From the IMG/VR virus record IMGVR_UViG_3300020183_000388, positions 1-26,849 of that record: a stretch of 26,849 nt of DNA; one strand, written 5' to 3'. This stretch comes from a virus. Positions 6,125-15,161 of the stretch are shown one piece after another (position 1 is the first letter of the stretch; the number at the start of each line of letters is the position of its first letter). Both the position numbers and the translations under genes were made by a program. The notes beneath the pieces were generated by a model. That model was not told the origin of the DNA. It saw only the letters and a program-made list of their open reading frames with translations, and ran no database searches.

Positions 6125-8153
6125 TCTAAACAACAAAAGAATATCAGCCCTTAGTTTAGTTGGTAAGGATAGGTATGACCAATATGTTCAAGAATTATCA
6201 GCACAGGGAACAATTGCAGGAAATCAATTAAGTCCTTCAGAAAGAAAAGAAGCATTCAAAAAAAGAAATAATAAAGTTGCATTTAAGACTTTTGTAGAGA
6301 AAGTATTACAAAAGAAAGCAGTAGCAACAGCAAGAATTAAACCAATTGGAATTAAAGCACTTCCTGCAGCAGGTGGCGCACTTGTCAAATATACGCCGCA
6401 AGCAGAAACACAAAAATCATCATTTGGTGTCTTAAAGATTTTAAAATCAATTCTTGATACTCTAAAGAATCAGTTTAAGTTTGATAAGAAAAAAGATGCT
6501 GATGATAAGAAAGAAGAAGAAAACGAGAGAAGAAGTAAAAGAGAAAGTGCTCTTGAAGGTGTAAAGAAAATTGGTGGTAAGATTGTTGATAAAGTAATTG
6601 CACCATTCAAAAGTATTTTTGATCGTATTTGGAACTTTATATTCTTTACATTACTTGGTAGAGCATTCACTCAACTGATGAATTGGTTGGGGGATCCAAA
6701 AAATTCTGAGAAAGTTGCAGTTCTTGGTAGATTTTTAAAAGATTGGTGGCCTGCACTTCTTGGATTATACTTCATGCCTTTCAAAGGTTTTATGTTAAAA
6801 ACCCTTGGAAGTATTGCTGGATTTGCTGCAAAATTTGCATTAGTAAATCCTCTTGGTTTATCTGCTTCAGTTGCGCTTGGTGGTGAGTATCTTAGAAGAA
6901 AAGCGGATCCAATCAAACAGAAGATAACTAAAGAATATGCAGAAAAGGAAGCAAAAAGAACTGGAAAAACTCCTGAGCAAATAAAAGAAGAATTAAAAAA
7001 GATAGATGAAAGAAGTCAATTTTTAAGAAGTCTTGGTAATGTTAATGTCAATCCATACGAATATGCATCTGGTGGATTCATTAGTTCAAAAACTGGAATT
7101 AGAATTAGTGGAGCTGGTGCGGATACTCAACTGACAGCGTTACAACCTGGTGAAGTTGTAATGAATGTTCCAACAGTGAAAGCAGTTGGCGCAAATAATC
7201 TTCTTGCATTAAATTCAAAATATGGTGGCCCAAATGCAAACAAACCAAAATTTGCAAATAATATTCAGTTTGCAGATCTTGGTGGAATGGTTGGTCTAAC
7301 TTGGAGACCGGGCACATCTCTTGAATTTAAGGCAAGTGGCCAAGCGGGAGATAATTTAAATCAATATAAGGCTGATCTTATCCTTGGACATGGAACTATT
7401 GGAGGAGGATATAATCCATTATTATTAAATCGGGGACTTGATGCATTAGAAGGCGCAAATTTGCCTCTGACTAAAGAAACGACTATTAACACATCAAACC
7501 CAACAAGAAAAGGTTTTTTTGGAAGTGGTTCCTTCAATATGTCCAGTTTTCAAAACTTTCTTCCAACTATAAATCAAAATACTCCAAGAAAAAAACCACC
7601 CCCAACAGAGGAAACAGGTCCTAGAAATGGAGATACTTCTGTACCACCAGTGACACCGACAGATGGTCGAAGGGATGGTATAATTCCAGTGACACCGACA
7701 GATGGTCGAAGGGATGGTACAATTCCAGTGATGCCGATGATGCCGAATGGTACAAGAAGTGAAAGATTTCAGGGTGGAGGAATGGTTAAAGGTACTACAG
7801 GAATTAAAATTTCTGGAGCAACGGCTGATAGAAGACTTACTGCAGTGCAACCCGGTGAATATATTTTGCCCACAGACACTGTATCAAAACTTGGATCATC
7901 TTTAATTGATAAACTTGTTGCCACGACTGATAGTAATTCAAATCCAACTAAATTTGGAAAAAGAAATCTAAGATATATGCCAACTCCACTTTCAAGAGGT
8001 GGTAAAGGTGGTGTTATGACTCTTCCTCCAATTACTCAATCAACATCAAATAATGTACCTATGGCTACAGCAGGAACGCCAGTTTCACCCTTCTCTGCAA
8101 CTTCTTCCATGAGTGATAGAGGAACTATTGCGGATATTTACGGGATAGTATAA
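6114..8153 (+). CDS. Tape-measure-like tail structural protein 1 (679 aa)
   Basis: The protein has a charged N-terminal third with coiled-coil character (about 120-150, Lys/Glu-rich). Hydrophobic stretches follow at about 170-190 (IWNFIFFTLLGRAFTQLMNW) and 209-255 (WPALLGLYFMPFKGFMLKTL and beyond). Then comes a low-complexity, Gly/Pro-rich C-terminal half. Two copies of a module at about 319-367 and 552-600 share G-I-(R/K)-ISGA-x-AD-x-x-LTA-x-QPGE followed by TV. The pattern GG-x-I/V...A/V-x-PGE is common in the C-termini of phage tape-measure proteins. It also has a 13-residue PVTPTDGRRDG-x-I tandem repeat. Its location immediately after the gp26/gp51 chaperone pair fits a tape measure. The T4 counterpart would be gp29 (590 aa), but I cannot show homology. 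Confidence 0.6.
   Translation: MADNLNNKRISALSLVGKDRYDQYVQELSAQGTIAGNQLSPSERKEAFKKRNNKVAFKTFVEKVLQKKAVATARIKPIGIKALPAAGGALVKYTPQAETQKSSFGVLKILKSILDTLKNQFKFDKKKDADDKKEEENERRSKRESALEGVKKIGGKIVDKVIAPFKSIFDRIWNFIFFTLLGRAFTQLMNWLGDPKNSEKVAVLGRFLKDWWPALLGLYFMPFKGFMLKTLGSIAGFAAKFALVNPLGLSASVALGGEYLRRKADPIKQKITKEYAEKEAKRTGKTPEQIKEELKKIDERSQFLRSLGNVNVNPYEYASGGFISSKTGIRISGAGADTQLTALQPGEVVMNVPTVKAVGANNLLALNSKYGGPNANKPKFANNIQFADLGGMVGLTWRPGTSLEFKASGQAGDNLNQYKADLILGHGTIGGGYNPLLLNRGLDALEGANLPLTKETTINTSNPTRKGFFGSGSFNMSSFQNFLPTINQNTPRKKPPPTEETGPRNGDTSVPPVTPTDGRRDGIIPVTPTDGRRDGTIPVMPMMPNGTRSERFQGGGMVKGTTGIKISGATADRRLTAVQPGEYILPTDTVSKLGSSLIDKLVATTDSNSNPTKFGKRNLRYMPTPLSRGGKGGVMTLPPITQSTSNNVPMATAGTPVSPFSATSSMSDRGTIADIYGIV
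7647..7740 (+). repeat. 39-bp tandem repeat (13-aa unit) in the tape-measure-like gene
   Basis: Two copies at 7647-7685 and 7686-7724 are nearly identical and begin CCAGTGACACCGACAGATGG. A third, truncated copy begins at 7725. The repeat encodes PVTPTDGRRDG-x-I and preserves the frame, so copy number could vary without breaking the gene. Confidence 0.85.
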
Positions 8154-8154
8154 A

Positions 8155-10743
8155 ATGGCAGTCAATACCCAAAAACTTTTACCTCCATCAAAACTGACAA
8201 CAGCAGAAAGAATGTCTGCTTCTTATGACAAGAGAATTGATGATATTCTTAATTTTGAAATAAAAGAAAAACTTATAGATGTTGATAAGTTTTTTAAAAA
8301 AAATATTAAAGATAAGAAAAAAAAGGAAAAAGAAAAGAAAAAAGGAAAGCAGAGAAAAAAGAGAGCAGAAAAAGAAAGGAATTTGGAAACACCTAAAGGT
8401 ATCAAAGGAGTAGAAAAAACAAAATCTTTAATTCCAAAGACTGGAATTTTGGATGCGGTTCAACGATTTGCTACCTTTACATTCTTAGGTTATTTGTTAG
8501 GTAAGTTTGGAGGAGAAACTCCGAAACTTTTAGGAATTCTTAAAAACGTAGGTCCGGTAATTAATACTACAGAAAAAATTATTGGTGGAATTTTTGAAGG
8601 TATTGTTGGATTTATTGATGCTGGATATAAGGCCCACGATCAAATGCGAGCACTCTCCAAAGATATTGGAGGAGAGAAAGCACAAAAAGTTTATGATGAC
8701 TTTAGTTCTAATTTCAATAGATTCTTAAATGCCGTATTAACTTTTGGGTTATCAGAACTCGGTAGAGAAAGTGAAATTCCGCCAGAGAAAAAATCTGGTG
8801 GAGGAATGGTTCGTGGGTATGCAAGAGGGGGTCAATCAACAAGAGGTGGCAGAGTAGTAGGTGGCGCTATTGGAAGAACATTCAAAATACAGAGAGGAGT
8901 TCAAAGGCCACAAAGAGTTCAACCAGAAAAAGTGAGTCCCGGTAAAGATGTTGGTGGCAAATTAAAGATCGAAAAGTTATATCCAAATCCAAAACCAACT
9001 TCTGGAAAACGAACACCAAATCCATACAAAGCACTGACTGGTGTTTCTGAGAGTTTAGATAAAGGTGGGTGGATCGGTGCTTTAATGAGTGCTGGTGTTA
9101 AAGTTGCATTGGGTCAAAAAGTCAATGTAAGAAGAATTGCATCCACAGTTTCGAGTGGCGTTGAATCTTTATCACAGGCACAAGGCAGTAGTTTAGATAC
9201 AGTAAGTCGTTCAATTCTGGGAATGGCTGATGGTGGTCGTGTACCTTTAGAAAAAAATGATCGAATGATGAGTGGTTTGCTTGCAACTTTGATCCAAACC
9301 AGAGTCAACGAAGCACTTAAAAATGTTACTGATGAATTACTTAAAGTTCCTGAAGCAACATCACCAGGAAGGCCTGGTGGAGGCGGAGATCCTGGCGGCG
9401 GTGGTGGTGGAACAAATATTGAGAAGATTAAAATGGGCGATTTTAGTGACGAAGATATTGATGTTCTTGGTAGAATGATTGCAGCAGAGGCAGGTAATCA
9501 ACCTAAACTTGGAAAGGCAGGCGTTCTATCTGTGATTTTAAATCGTTATCGTCTTGCTAAATCTGGTGATCGTGGGTATATGCCACCTGGAAAAAATAAA
9601 GATAATGTAACTTTAAAGGATATCATATATGCTGAAGGTCAGTTTACTCCAATAACAGATGGTAGATTTGATAGAACTTCATCTGCTGCTGGAAAGAACG
9701 CTCTAGATGATGCAATTTCTGCATCTGGAAATGATCCTCAAAAGTTTAAACAAAAACTAATGAAAGATTTAAAGTTGAGTGAAGCTGATGCCGAACTTGT
9801 TGTAAGAGCGACGGCATTCTCTAATCCAAAAATCAGATCAGTAAGACCATTTAATACTCCAGAAGTTGAAGTGGGAGATCATGCATTCCAAGCATCTCCA
9901 TATTCAAGAATAGGATCTTTTCCTGGGGCAATTTCTGCTAACGTTACTAAACTTGAAGGTGAAAGTAAAGTATCAGCAGATATCAAAGATTTTAGAAAAT
10001 TTAGAGCAGCACAATTTGGTGCAAGTGCCGAAAGAAATCCAACAGCAGGAGGTGAATATTATCAAATAAGAGAATTGGGAGTTTATGGTAGAAAAGATTA
10101 TAAAATAAGTCCTCTTGCTGATGACTTGTCATATGAAATTGAAGAGCATTCGGGCGCTGGTCATTATGAAAACCGTGCCTTTGATATTCCAGTTCCAAAT
10201 AGTTCTGCGGAAGGCGATGCAGTTGCTCAATATTGGAGAAGTAAAGGTTATACTGTTATCTGGAAATCTGAGGGACACTACGACCATGTGCATGTGGAAG
10301 TTCCTGCGGATAAAGCAGATCAATTTTTTAAGATAGTTAAAACAGAAAAAACGAAATTAAAAATCAAGAAGAAAAAAGAAGAAAAGACAATAAAATCAAA
10401 TCTTGAGAAGATAGTAAATAGAGTTAAGAAGGAAAAAAAACTTATAGATAAAAGACCTTGGTATGACAAGTTAGGATTGTTTGGTGGTGCAGCTGGAGCA
10501 GCATCCAGAGCATCTATGAGAGCATCAAAAAAACAAGGTGGTGGTTTCGTGGGACCACAAAACAAAAGAAATTATTCCTCACTTTCCATGTATCCATCTT
10601 ACGACGATGGAGGCGGCATGATGGTTGCAATTCAACCAATAATTATTGAAAAACCAGTCGCAACGCCTACAGGAGGAAGTCAAATGATTGCATTCCCAAT
10701 TCCTGTTGGTGTAAATAATAACATGGCCAGTTTAAGTAGGTAA
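8155..10743 (+). CDS. Tape-measure-like tail protein with SleB-type and M15-like peptidoglycan hydrolase domains (862 aa)
   Basis: Order of parts: a Lys/Glu-rich basic stretch (about 45-80); a hydrophobic segment near 100 (FATFTFLGYLLGKFGG); Gly/Arg-rich linkers (GGGMVRGYARGG); a poly-Gly hinge at about 402-420; then two enzyme-like domains. At 430-580 is a Hydrolase_2/SleB-like domain with AAEAG (candidate catalytic Glu), VLSVILNRYR, EGQFTPITDGR and GDHAF. At about 634-718 is an M15-peptidase-like domain with HYENRAFD (H-x6-D) and GHYDHVHVEV (final H-x-H), the expected zinc ligands. It is probably a virion wall-opening enzyme acting on the host peptidoglycan during DNA entry. The start is 1 nt after the previous stop. 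Enzyme activity is inferred from motifs. Confidence 0.7.
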   Translation: MAVNTQKLLPPSKLTTAERMSASYDKRIDDILNFEIKEKLIDVDKFFKKNIKDKKKKEKEKKKGKQRKKRAEKERNLETPKGIKGVEKTKSLIPKTGILDAVQRFATFTFLGYLLGKFGGETPKLLGILKNVGPVINTTEKIIGGIFEGIVGFIDAGYKAHDQMRALSKDIGGEKAQKVYDDFSSNFNRFLNAVLTFGLSELGRESEIPPEKKSGGGMVRGYARGGQSTRGGRVVGGAIGRTFKIQRGVQRPQRVQPEKVSPGKDVGGKLKIEKLYPNPKPTSGKRTPNPYKALTGVSESLDKGGWIGALMSAGVKVALGQKVNVRRIASTVSSGVESLSQAQGSSLDTVSRSILGMADGGRVPLEKNDRMMSGLLATLIQTRVNEALKNVTDELLKVPEATSPGRPGGGGDPGGGGGGTNIEKIKMGDFSDEDIDVLGRMIAAEAGNQPKLGKAGVLSVILNRYRLAKSGDRGYMPPGKNKDNVTLKDIIYAEGQFTPITDGRFDRTSSAAGKNALDDAISASGNDPQKFKQKLMKDLKLSEADAELVVRATAFSNPKIRSVRPFNTPEVEVGDHAFQASPYSRIGSFPGAISANVTKLEGESKVSADIKDFRKFRAAQFGASAERNPTAGGEYYQIRELGVYGRKDYKISPLADDLSYEIEEHSGAGHYENRAFDIPVPNSSAEGDAVAQYWRSKGYTVIWKSEGHYDHVHVEVPADKADQFFKIVKTEKTKLKIKKKKEEKTIKSNLEKIVNRVKKEKKLIDKRPWYDKLGLFGGAAGAASRASMRASKKQGGGFVGPQNKRNYSSLSMYPSYDDGGGMMVAIQPIIIEKPVATPTGGSQMIAFPIPVGVNNNMASLSR

Positions 10744-10747
10744 CGCA

Positions 10748-12070
10748 ATGACTGCAAATATTCAAGCAGGTCCTGGTGAAGGCCAGATTAATATCTTTGA
10801 AATTGTATCTAATTACACTAAAAAAGGAACTGATATTAAAAATGGTATCATTGAACTCATATATTATGAGAGTATTTTAGACCATACAGTGAGAGCAACT
10901 GCAACACTCACCGATACTGGTTATCGAACTGCTGGTGCTGGGGCAGCTGCTGTTGAAGATAGTGATGTTAATTTGACCGTGGGTGAAAAGATAAATTTAA
11001 AGATCACTGATGGTTATGGAACTCAATTATATTTTGATGAGGAACTTGATAACCCCTTTAGACTTTTGCAAGCAAGAAATATACAAGAAAGTGTCAATAA
11101 AATTGTTTATACAATCGACTTAACTTCAACTGAATATCATACAAACGATGCGCTGAAAGCAAGAGTTGTAAAGAGATATGATGGCAAAATTCCAGATAAT
11201 GTAAAGAGTATTCTTCAAAATACTCTCCAGACTAAAAAAGAAATTGATGTCGATGCTGGATTAAATTCTCTTAACTTCACTGGTAAGAGCGAAAAACCAT
11301 TCTATCTTTGCACTTGGTTAGCAAAGAGATGTGTCCCAGATATTCAAAATTCAAAAGGAAAATTAGCAGGTTATTTGTTTTATGAAACTGCAGATGGATT
11401 TAAGTTCAAATCAATCGATAAACTTTTTCAACAAAAACCAAAAAGAAAACTGATCTTCAACAATTTAATTGGCCAAGTTCCACCAGGTTATGATGGAAAG
11501 ATTTTAGATTATTCCTTTGATTCTACATTTAATTTAAAAAAACTTCGTGCAACTGGTGCAATCGGTCAGGCAGAGACAAGGACATTTAATCCTTTGTCTC
11601 ATGAATATGGCAATAAGAATAAAGTGAATTCAAATATTCAATTCAATGAAACAAATACTGGAGGAACTGAGCGGATCAAGTACGGAGATGATCAAAATGA
11701 AACGACAAAAAGATATGTTAAGAATTTGGATGTTGGTGTGCTTCCAACAGGTAAAAAATTGGATGAACAACTGCAGAAGTCTAAGGAGTTGAATTTTGAT
11801 GTCGATGAAGTTCTCATTCAATCTGCAATGAGATATAATAGTCTGTTCGCAATCAAACTCTCTGTTATGATTGCTGGCGACTTCGATATTCATGCTGGAG
11901 ATTTGATTCACTGTGACTTTCCAGAGGTATCTTCAAACGAAACGACTTCTTATAGCAAGAAGAAAAGTGGTATATATATGGTAGCAGATATAGCTCATCG
12001 TATCACGAAGAACAATTGTTTTACATCACTAAATTTGGTTAGAGATTCAATCGGAAGGAAACCGTTCTAA
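10748..12070 (+). CDS. gp27: gp27-like baseplate hub protein
   Basis: This 440-aa protein compares with 391 aa in T4 gp27. It is beta-rich and begins with INIFEIVSNYTKKGTDIKNG followed by LIYYESILDHTVRATATLTD. That beta-barrel opening is typical of gp27/gpD-type hub proteins. Later parts include PFYLCTWLAKRCVPDIQNSK, GYLFYETADGFKFKSIDKL and a final DIHAGDLIHCDFP...YMVADIAHRITKNNCFTSLNLVRD, the shape of a hub barrel end domain. In T4 the gp27 trimer carries the gp5 spike and connects to the tube. It is followed, after one small gene, by the gp5-like gene, consistent with a hub pair. The call rests on pattern and position. Confidence 0.7.
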   Translation: MTANIQAGPGEGQINIFEIVSNYTKKGTDIKNGIIELIYYESILDHTVRATATLTDTGYRTAGAGAAAVEDSDVNLTVGEKINLKITDGYGTQLYFDEELDNPFRLLQARNIQESVNKIVYTIDLTSTEYHTNDALKARVVKRYDGKIPDNVKSILQNTLQTKKEIDVDAGLNSLNFTGKSEKPFYLCTWLAKRCVPDIQNSKGKLAGYLFYETADGFKFKSIDKLFQQKPKRKLIFNNLIGQVPPGYDGKILDYSFDSTFNLKKLRATGAIGQAETRTFNPLSHEYGNKNKVNSNIQFNETNTGGTERIKYGDDQNETTKRYVKNLDVGVLPTGKKLDEQLQKSKELNFDVDEVLIQSAMRYNSLFAIKLSVMIAGDFDIHAGDLIHCDFPEVSSNETTSYSKKKSGIYMVADIAHRITKNNCFTSLNLVRDSIGRKPF

Positions 12071-12071
12071 C

Positions 12072-12287
12072 ATGGAAAAATCATTACAACAACACATCAA
12101 CGATGACAGAGACGAATTAGATAATCCTAATACAAATTCTCAACGTCGTCGTCATATCGAAGATGAACTGGATGCTCTGGAAGCATATCAAGTCAATCAT
12201 CCTGATGAGGATCATGATCCAACACATTTAGAATTATATTGTGACACACATCCAGATGCTTTAGAATGCAGGATTTATGAGGAATGA
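12072..12287 (+). CDS. Small acidic hypothetical protein (71 aa) between hub genes
   Basis: I do not recognise a function. It is a highly charged helical N-terminal half (MEKSLQQHINDDRDELDN, RRRHIEDELDALEAYQ) and a His/Asp-rich C-terminal half with two cysteines (LYCDTHPDALECRIYEE). The start is 1 nt after the gp27-like stop, and the stop overlaps the gp5-like start (ATGATG). This tight packing between two hub genes suggests a co-translated assembly factor or minor virion part. The cysteines and histidines could bind metal, but no classical zinc-finger spacing is seen. Confidence 0.75.
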   Translation: MEKSLQQHINDDRDELDNPNTNSQRRRHIEDELDALEAYQVNHPDEDHDPTHLELYCDTHPDALECRIYEE

Positions 12288-14575
12288 TGTCATTTTTTAA
12301 CGAACATTCAGGATCAATACCAGGAATTCTTTGGCAAGGTCAAATTGTCGATGATTCAACTTGGAAAGGCAATATACCTTCCAAAAAATGGCAAGATCCC
12401 AATCAAATTCCTGGATTTGGATTTCGATATAAAGTTAGAATATTTGGTAGAGACACCTCAAATACAAGCGAACTTCCAGATAGCCAACTAGAAATGGCTA
12501 CTATCATATATCCAGTCACTGGAGGATCTGGAGGCGCCGGAGGTTTCCAAACTCCAAACTTAAGAAAAGGAACATTTGTTGTTGGTTATTATGCTGATGG
12601 AATTGATGGAAGAGAACCCGTTATTCTTGGTGCCGTTGCAAATAATGATCAAGTAACATTATCACAAAAAATTCCTCAATCAGGATTTACTCCATTTAGT
12701 GGTTATATTGGAGAAAAGGTCCCACTTTATTCTATTCCTTCTGGAGGTAGTGCTGCAGTTGGAGGCCCATTACCTAAAGAAGCATGTTTGACATATGAGA
12801 CTTGGCTATCGGTTGAGGATCAACTGATGGAAGAAGATGGAAAGAAAACAACTTCTTTGAAGTCTCCAAAAAGATGTAAAGCATCTGATACAGATGAAAC
12901 TAAAACCAAACTTGAGAATCTGATTAAAGATATTAATGAGGCACAAAAAGCAGTCAATTCTTGGACATCAGTTGTAGATAAGCCCATCAAATATAAAGGA
13001 CAACAACTAAGTCTTGAAGAATATGTTGCCGTAAAACTTCAAGAAGCACAAAAACAAATTTCAAAATCAATTAAAGGAACTGTAGAGGGAATTAGAAAAT
13101 ATACAAAAGAAAAGGCAAACGAAAAATTTAAAAAAACATATATCACTACACCACCAAATGAATTACCTGCATTAAAGAAAAAAATTAAAACAACGGACAA
13201 ATTACTTGATAAAATTTTTGATCAAATCATTGATAAATTACCTTCAATGATTTTTAAATTTTTAAATAATATGTTTGCCAAGGGTGCTGGAAAACTTATC
13301 AATGTTCCTCTCTGTGCCACAGAAAACTTTATAGGTGGTTTATTGGGTTCAATTTCTGGATTTATTACGAGTTCAATTAAAAAACTTCTTGCACCAATTC
13401 AAGGACTTGCAAGTTCTGCTTTAGGTCTTGCCAATGATATTCTCGGATTCATTAAAGGTCTCTTAGGTTATTATTGCCCACAGGTCACTTCTTGGAGTTT
13501 TTGGAAAGGAGCTCAGGGTAATATCACTGATACGATCAGCAGCGCACAAAATATCTTCAACAAGGCTCAACAAGTTGCAAGTAAGGTATCAAGTAGTGTT
13601 AATCCAGATAATTTTAACTTCGATTTCAATGTCAATGATTTATTAAATCCATTTGCATGTAATACAAATCCTAAACCATGTGGTCCTCCAAAGATCAAGT
13701 TTGTTGGAGGAAATCCAAAAGTTGCCGCCGCAGCTAATGCAATTATTAGTGCCACTGGTCAAGTAATTGGTGCTGATCTTGTTTCAAAAGGTGTTGGGTA
13801 TCTTTCAACTCCTGCAGTTAAAATTGTAGATGACTGTGGTAAAGGAAAAGGTGCAAAAGTAATTGCAATTATGAAAAAAGATGATAAAAATGAAGATGGT
13901 GAAGATTCATTAAAAGTTGATAAACTTATAATTGAAGATACGGGAAATGATGATTACTTACAAAAATTTGATGGAAGCACTGGTGGAGATGGTAAAGTAT
14001 TTGCTAAAGTATGTGATTCTACAATTCAAAAAGCAGACGGGACTTGGGATATTCCATATGAAAAAGGCCAAGAGATGAAGATTGAAATTGGTGACACTGT
14101 TCAATTCCCAGGTCAGCCATCTTATGTTTCAAGTATTGCACAGACCATCAAAGCACCAGGTTGTCCTCCAGAAAATATTATTGAAAATAAAATAATTACA
14201 GACGAGGGAAAACCAATCAACATAGAACAACTGAAGGAGCCAGAAAAATACTTTACCAAACTTTCAATGTGCGAAATTTATATTTCTAATCCTGGTCTAA
14301 ATTATAGTGACAAGGACAAACTTGTTATTGAACCCGCAAATGGTGCAAAAGGTGAATTGGTTCTTGGAGCATTTGGAAGTATTGAGCAAGTTAAACTGAG
14401 TCAATGTGGTGAAGGATATACAGAAACGCCAAATATTTACATTCAAACAGAAAGCGGTTATAATGTAGAATTATTACCAGTATTTACTGTAGAAACCATT
14501 CAAGATATTACTCAAGTTTCACCAGTTGTTCAACAACAACTTATTTCAGTTATTGATTGTGTAGGTAAAATCTAA
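12284..14575 (+). CDS. gp5: gp5-like baseplate hub protein without visible lysozyme domain (763 aa)
   Basis: The N-terminal 130 or so residues match the gp5 OB-fold: PGILWQGQIVDDSTWKGNIP, GFGFRYKVRIFGRDT, QLEMATIIYPVTGG, RKGTFVVGYYADGIDGREPV and ILGAVANN. In T4 gp5 a phage-lysozyme domain follows. None is visible here: there is a Lys-rich helical region, a hydrophobic stretch at about 349-398 (FIGGLLGSISGFITSSIKKL and on), then beta-repeats of the type V-x-x-GVGYLSTPAVKIVDD. Those repeats probably form the stalk or fibrous part. A GAGG at 12279-12282 favours the second of two adjacent ATGs (12287) as the start. The stop overlaps the next start (TAATG). Confidence 0.75.
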   Translation: MMSFFNEHSGSIPGILWQGQIVDDSTWKGNIPSKKWQDPNQIPGFGFRYKVRIFGRDTSNTSELPDSQLEMATIIYPVTGGSGGAGGFQTPNLRKGTFVVGYYADGIDGREPVILGAVANNDQVTLSQKIPQSGFTPFSGYIGEKVPLYSIPSGGSAAVGGPLPKEACLTYETWLSVEDQLMEEDGKKTTSLKSPKRCKASDTDETKTKLENLIKDINEAQKAVNSWTSVVDKPIKYKGQQLSLEEYVAVKLQEAQKQISKSIKGTVEGIRKYTKEKANEKFKKTYITTPPNELPALKKKIKTTDKLLDKIFDQIIDKLPSMIFKFLNNMFAKGAGKLINVPLCATENFIGGLLGSISGFITSSIKKLLAPIQGLASSALGLANDILGFIKGLLGYYCPQVTSWSFWKGAQGNITDTISSAQNIFNKAQQVASKVSSSVNPDNFNFDFNVNDLLNPFACNTNPKPCGPPKIKFVGGNPKVAAAANAIISATGQVIGADLVSKGVGYLSTPAVKIVDDCGKGKGAKVIAIMKKDDKNEDGEDSLKVDKLIIEDTGNDDYLQKFDGSTGGDGKVFAKVCDSTIQKADGTWDIPYEKGQEMKIEIGDTVQFPGQPSYVSSIAQTIKAPGCPPENIIENKIITDEGKPINIEQLKEPEKYFTKLSMCEIYISNPGLNYSDKDKLVIEPANGAKGELVLGAFGSIEQVKLSQCGEGYTETPNIYIQTESGYNVELLPVFTVETIQDITQVSPVVQQQLISVIDCVGKI

Positions 14576-15159
14576 TGGCAAAAGAAAACTATCATGCCAT
14601 AAGATATGGCAATAAAAATGGCGAAATAAAATTTGGCCATATTCATAATGATAATGTCATTTCTTCCGCTATGGTAAGAAGTGGAAAAGACTATCGTCAC
14701 TATATGACATTAGATAGTGAGGGCACACGATCTGGATGGACTCTAAATCGCTGTCCTGGTGTTTATGCAATCAAATGTGCTGACGATGTTTCTGAAGAAT
14801 CAATTGGATTTATTTTAGAGGCAGTCAAGGGCGATATCGTCATCAAAGCAACAGATGGGGATGTAAGAATCGAAGGTAATAATGTTCAAATTATTGCCAA
14901 TGGACACGATAATAAAAATGGTGTCGTAACAATTGAAGGCGATTCTGCTATTAATCTTGTCAGCAAAAATATTGAAATTAATGGAACTGCAACGGCAAGA
15001 TTTTTTTCATCAGGAACTTGCGAAGTCGTTGGAAACAGCATTCTAAATATCTACGGTGGTCTTGCCGCATGTGCAACAGGATCATCTGCAAGTAAAAAAT
15101 CAAAATACAATTCTGACCCAGAAAAATATAATAAATCTGGAGCACCATTTGGAGACTAA
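14575..15159 (+). CDS. Beta-helical virion protein, possible spike/needle component (194 aa)
   Basis: The central part is a run of short alternating strands: GDIVIKATDGDVRIEGNNVQ, VVTIEGDSAINLVSKNIEIN, then ATARFFSSGTCEVVGNSILN. The V/I-x-I-x-x-x-x-x-I/V periodicity is like the gp5 C-terminal triple beta-helix or gpV needles. The N-terminal part (YHAIRYGNKNGEIKFGHIHN) has gp5-OB-like neighbours, and the C-terminus is a disordered Ser/Lys-rich tail. Immediately after a gp5-like gene that lacks an obvious beta-helix, a separate spike subunit is a reasonable inference. Alternatives are a general tail structural protein. No enzyme motif is visible. Confidence 0.65.
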   Translation: MAKENYHAIRYGNKNGEIKFGHIHNDNVISSAMVRSGKDYRHYMTLDSEGTRSGWTLNRCPGVYAIKCADDVSEESIGFILEAVKGDIVIKATDGDVRIEGNNVQIIANGHDNKNGVVTIEGDSAINLVSKNIEINGTATARFFSSGTCEVVGNSILNIYGGLAACATGSSASKKSKYNSDPEKYNKSGAPFGD

Positions 15160-15161
15160 TT

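Noticed and set aside
7494-7850. Minus-strand frame rich in Cys/His/Ser opposite the tape-measure-like gene
   Set aside because: Its CHW-rich repeats are the antisense reading of the 39-bp repeat and Gly/Pro-rich segment, not a zinc protein.
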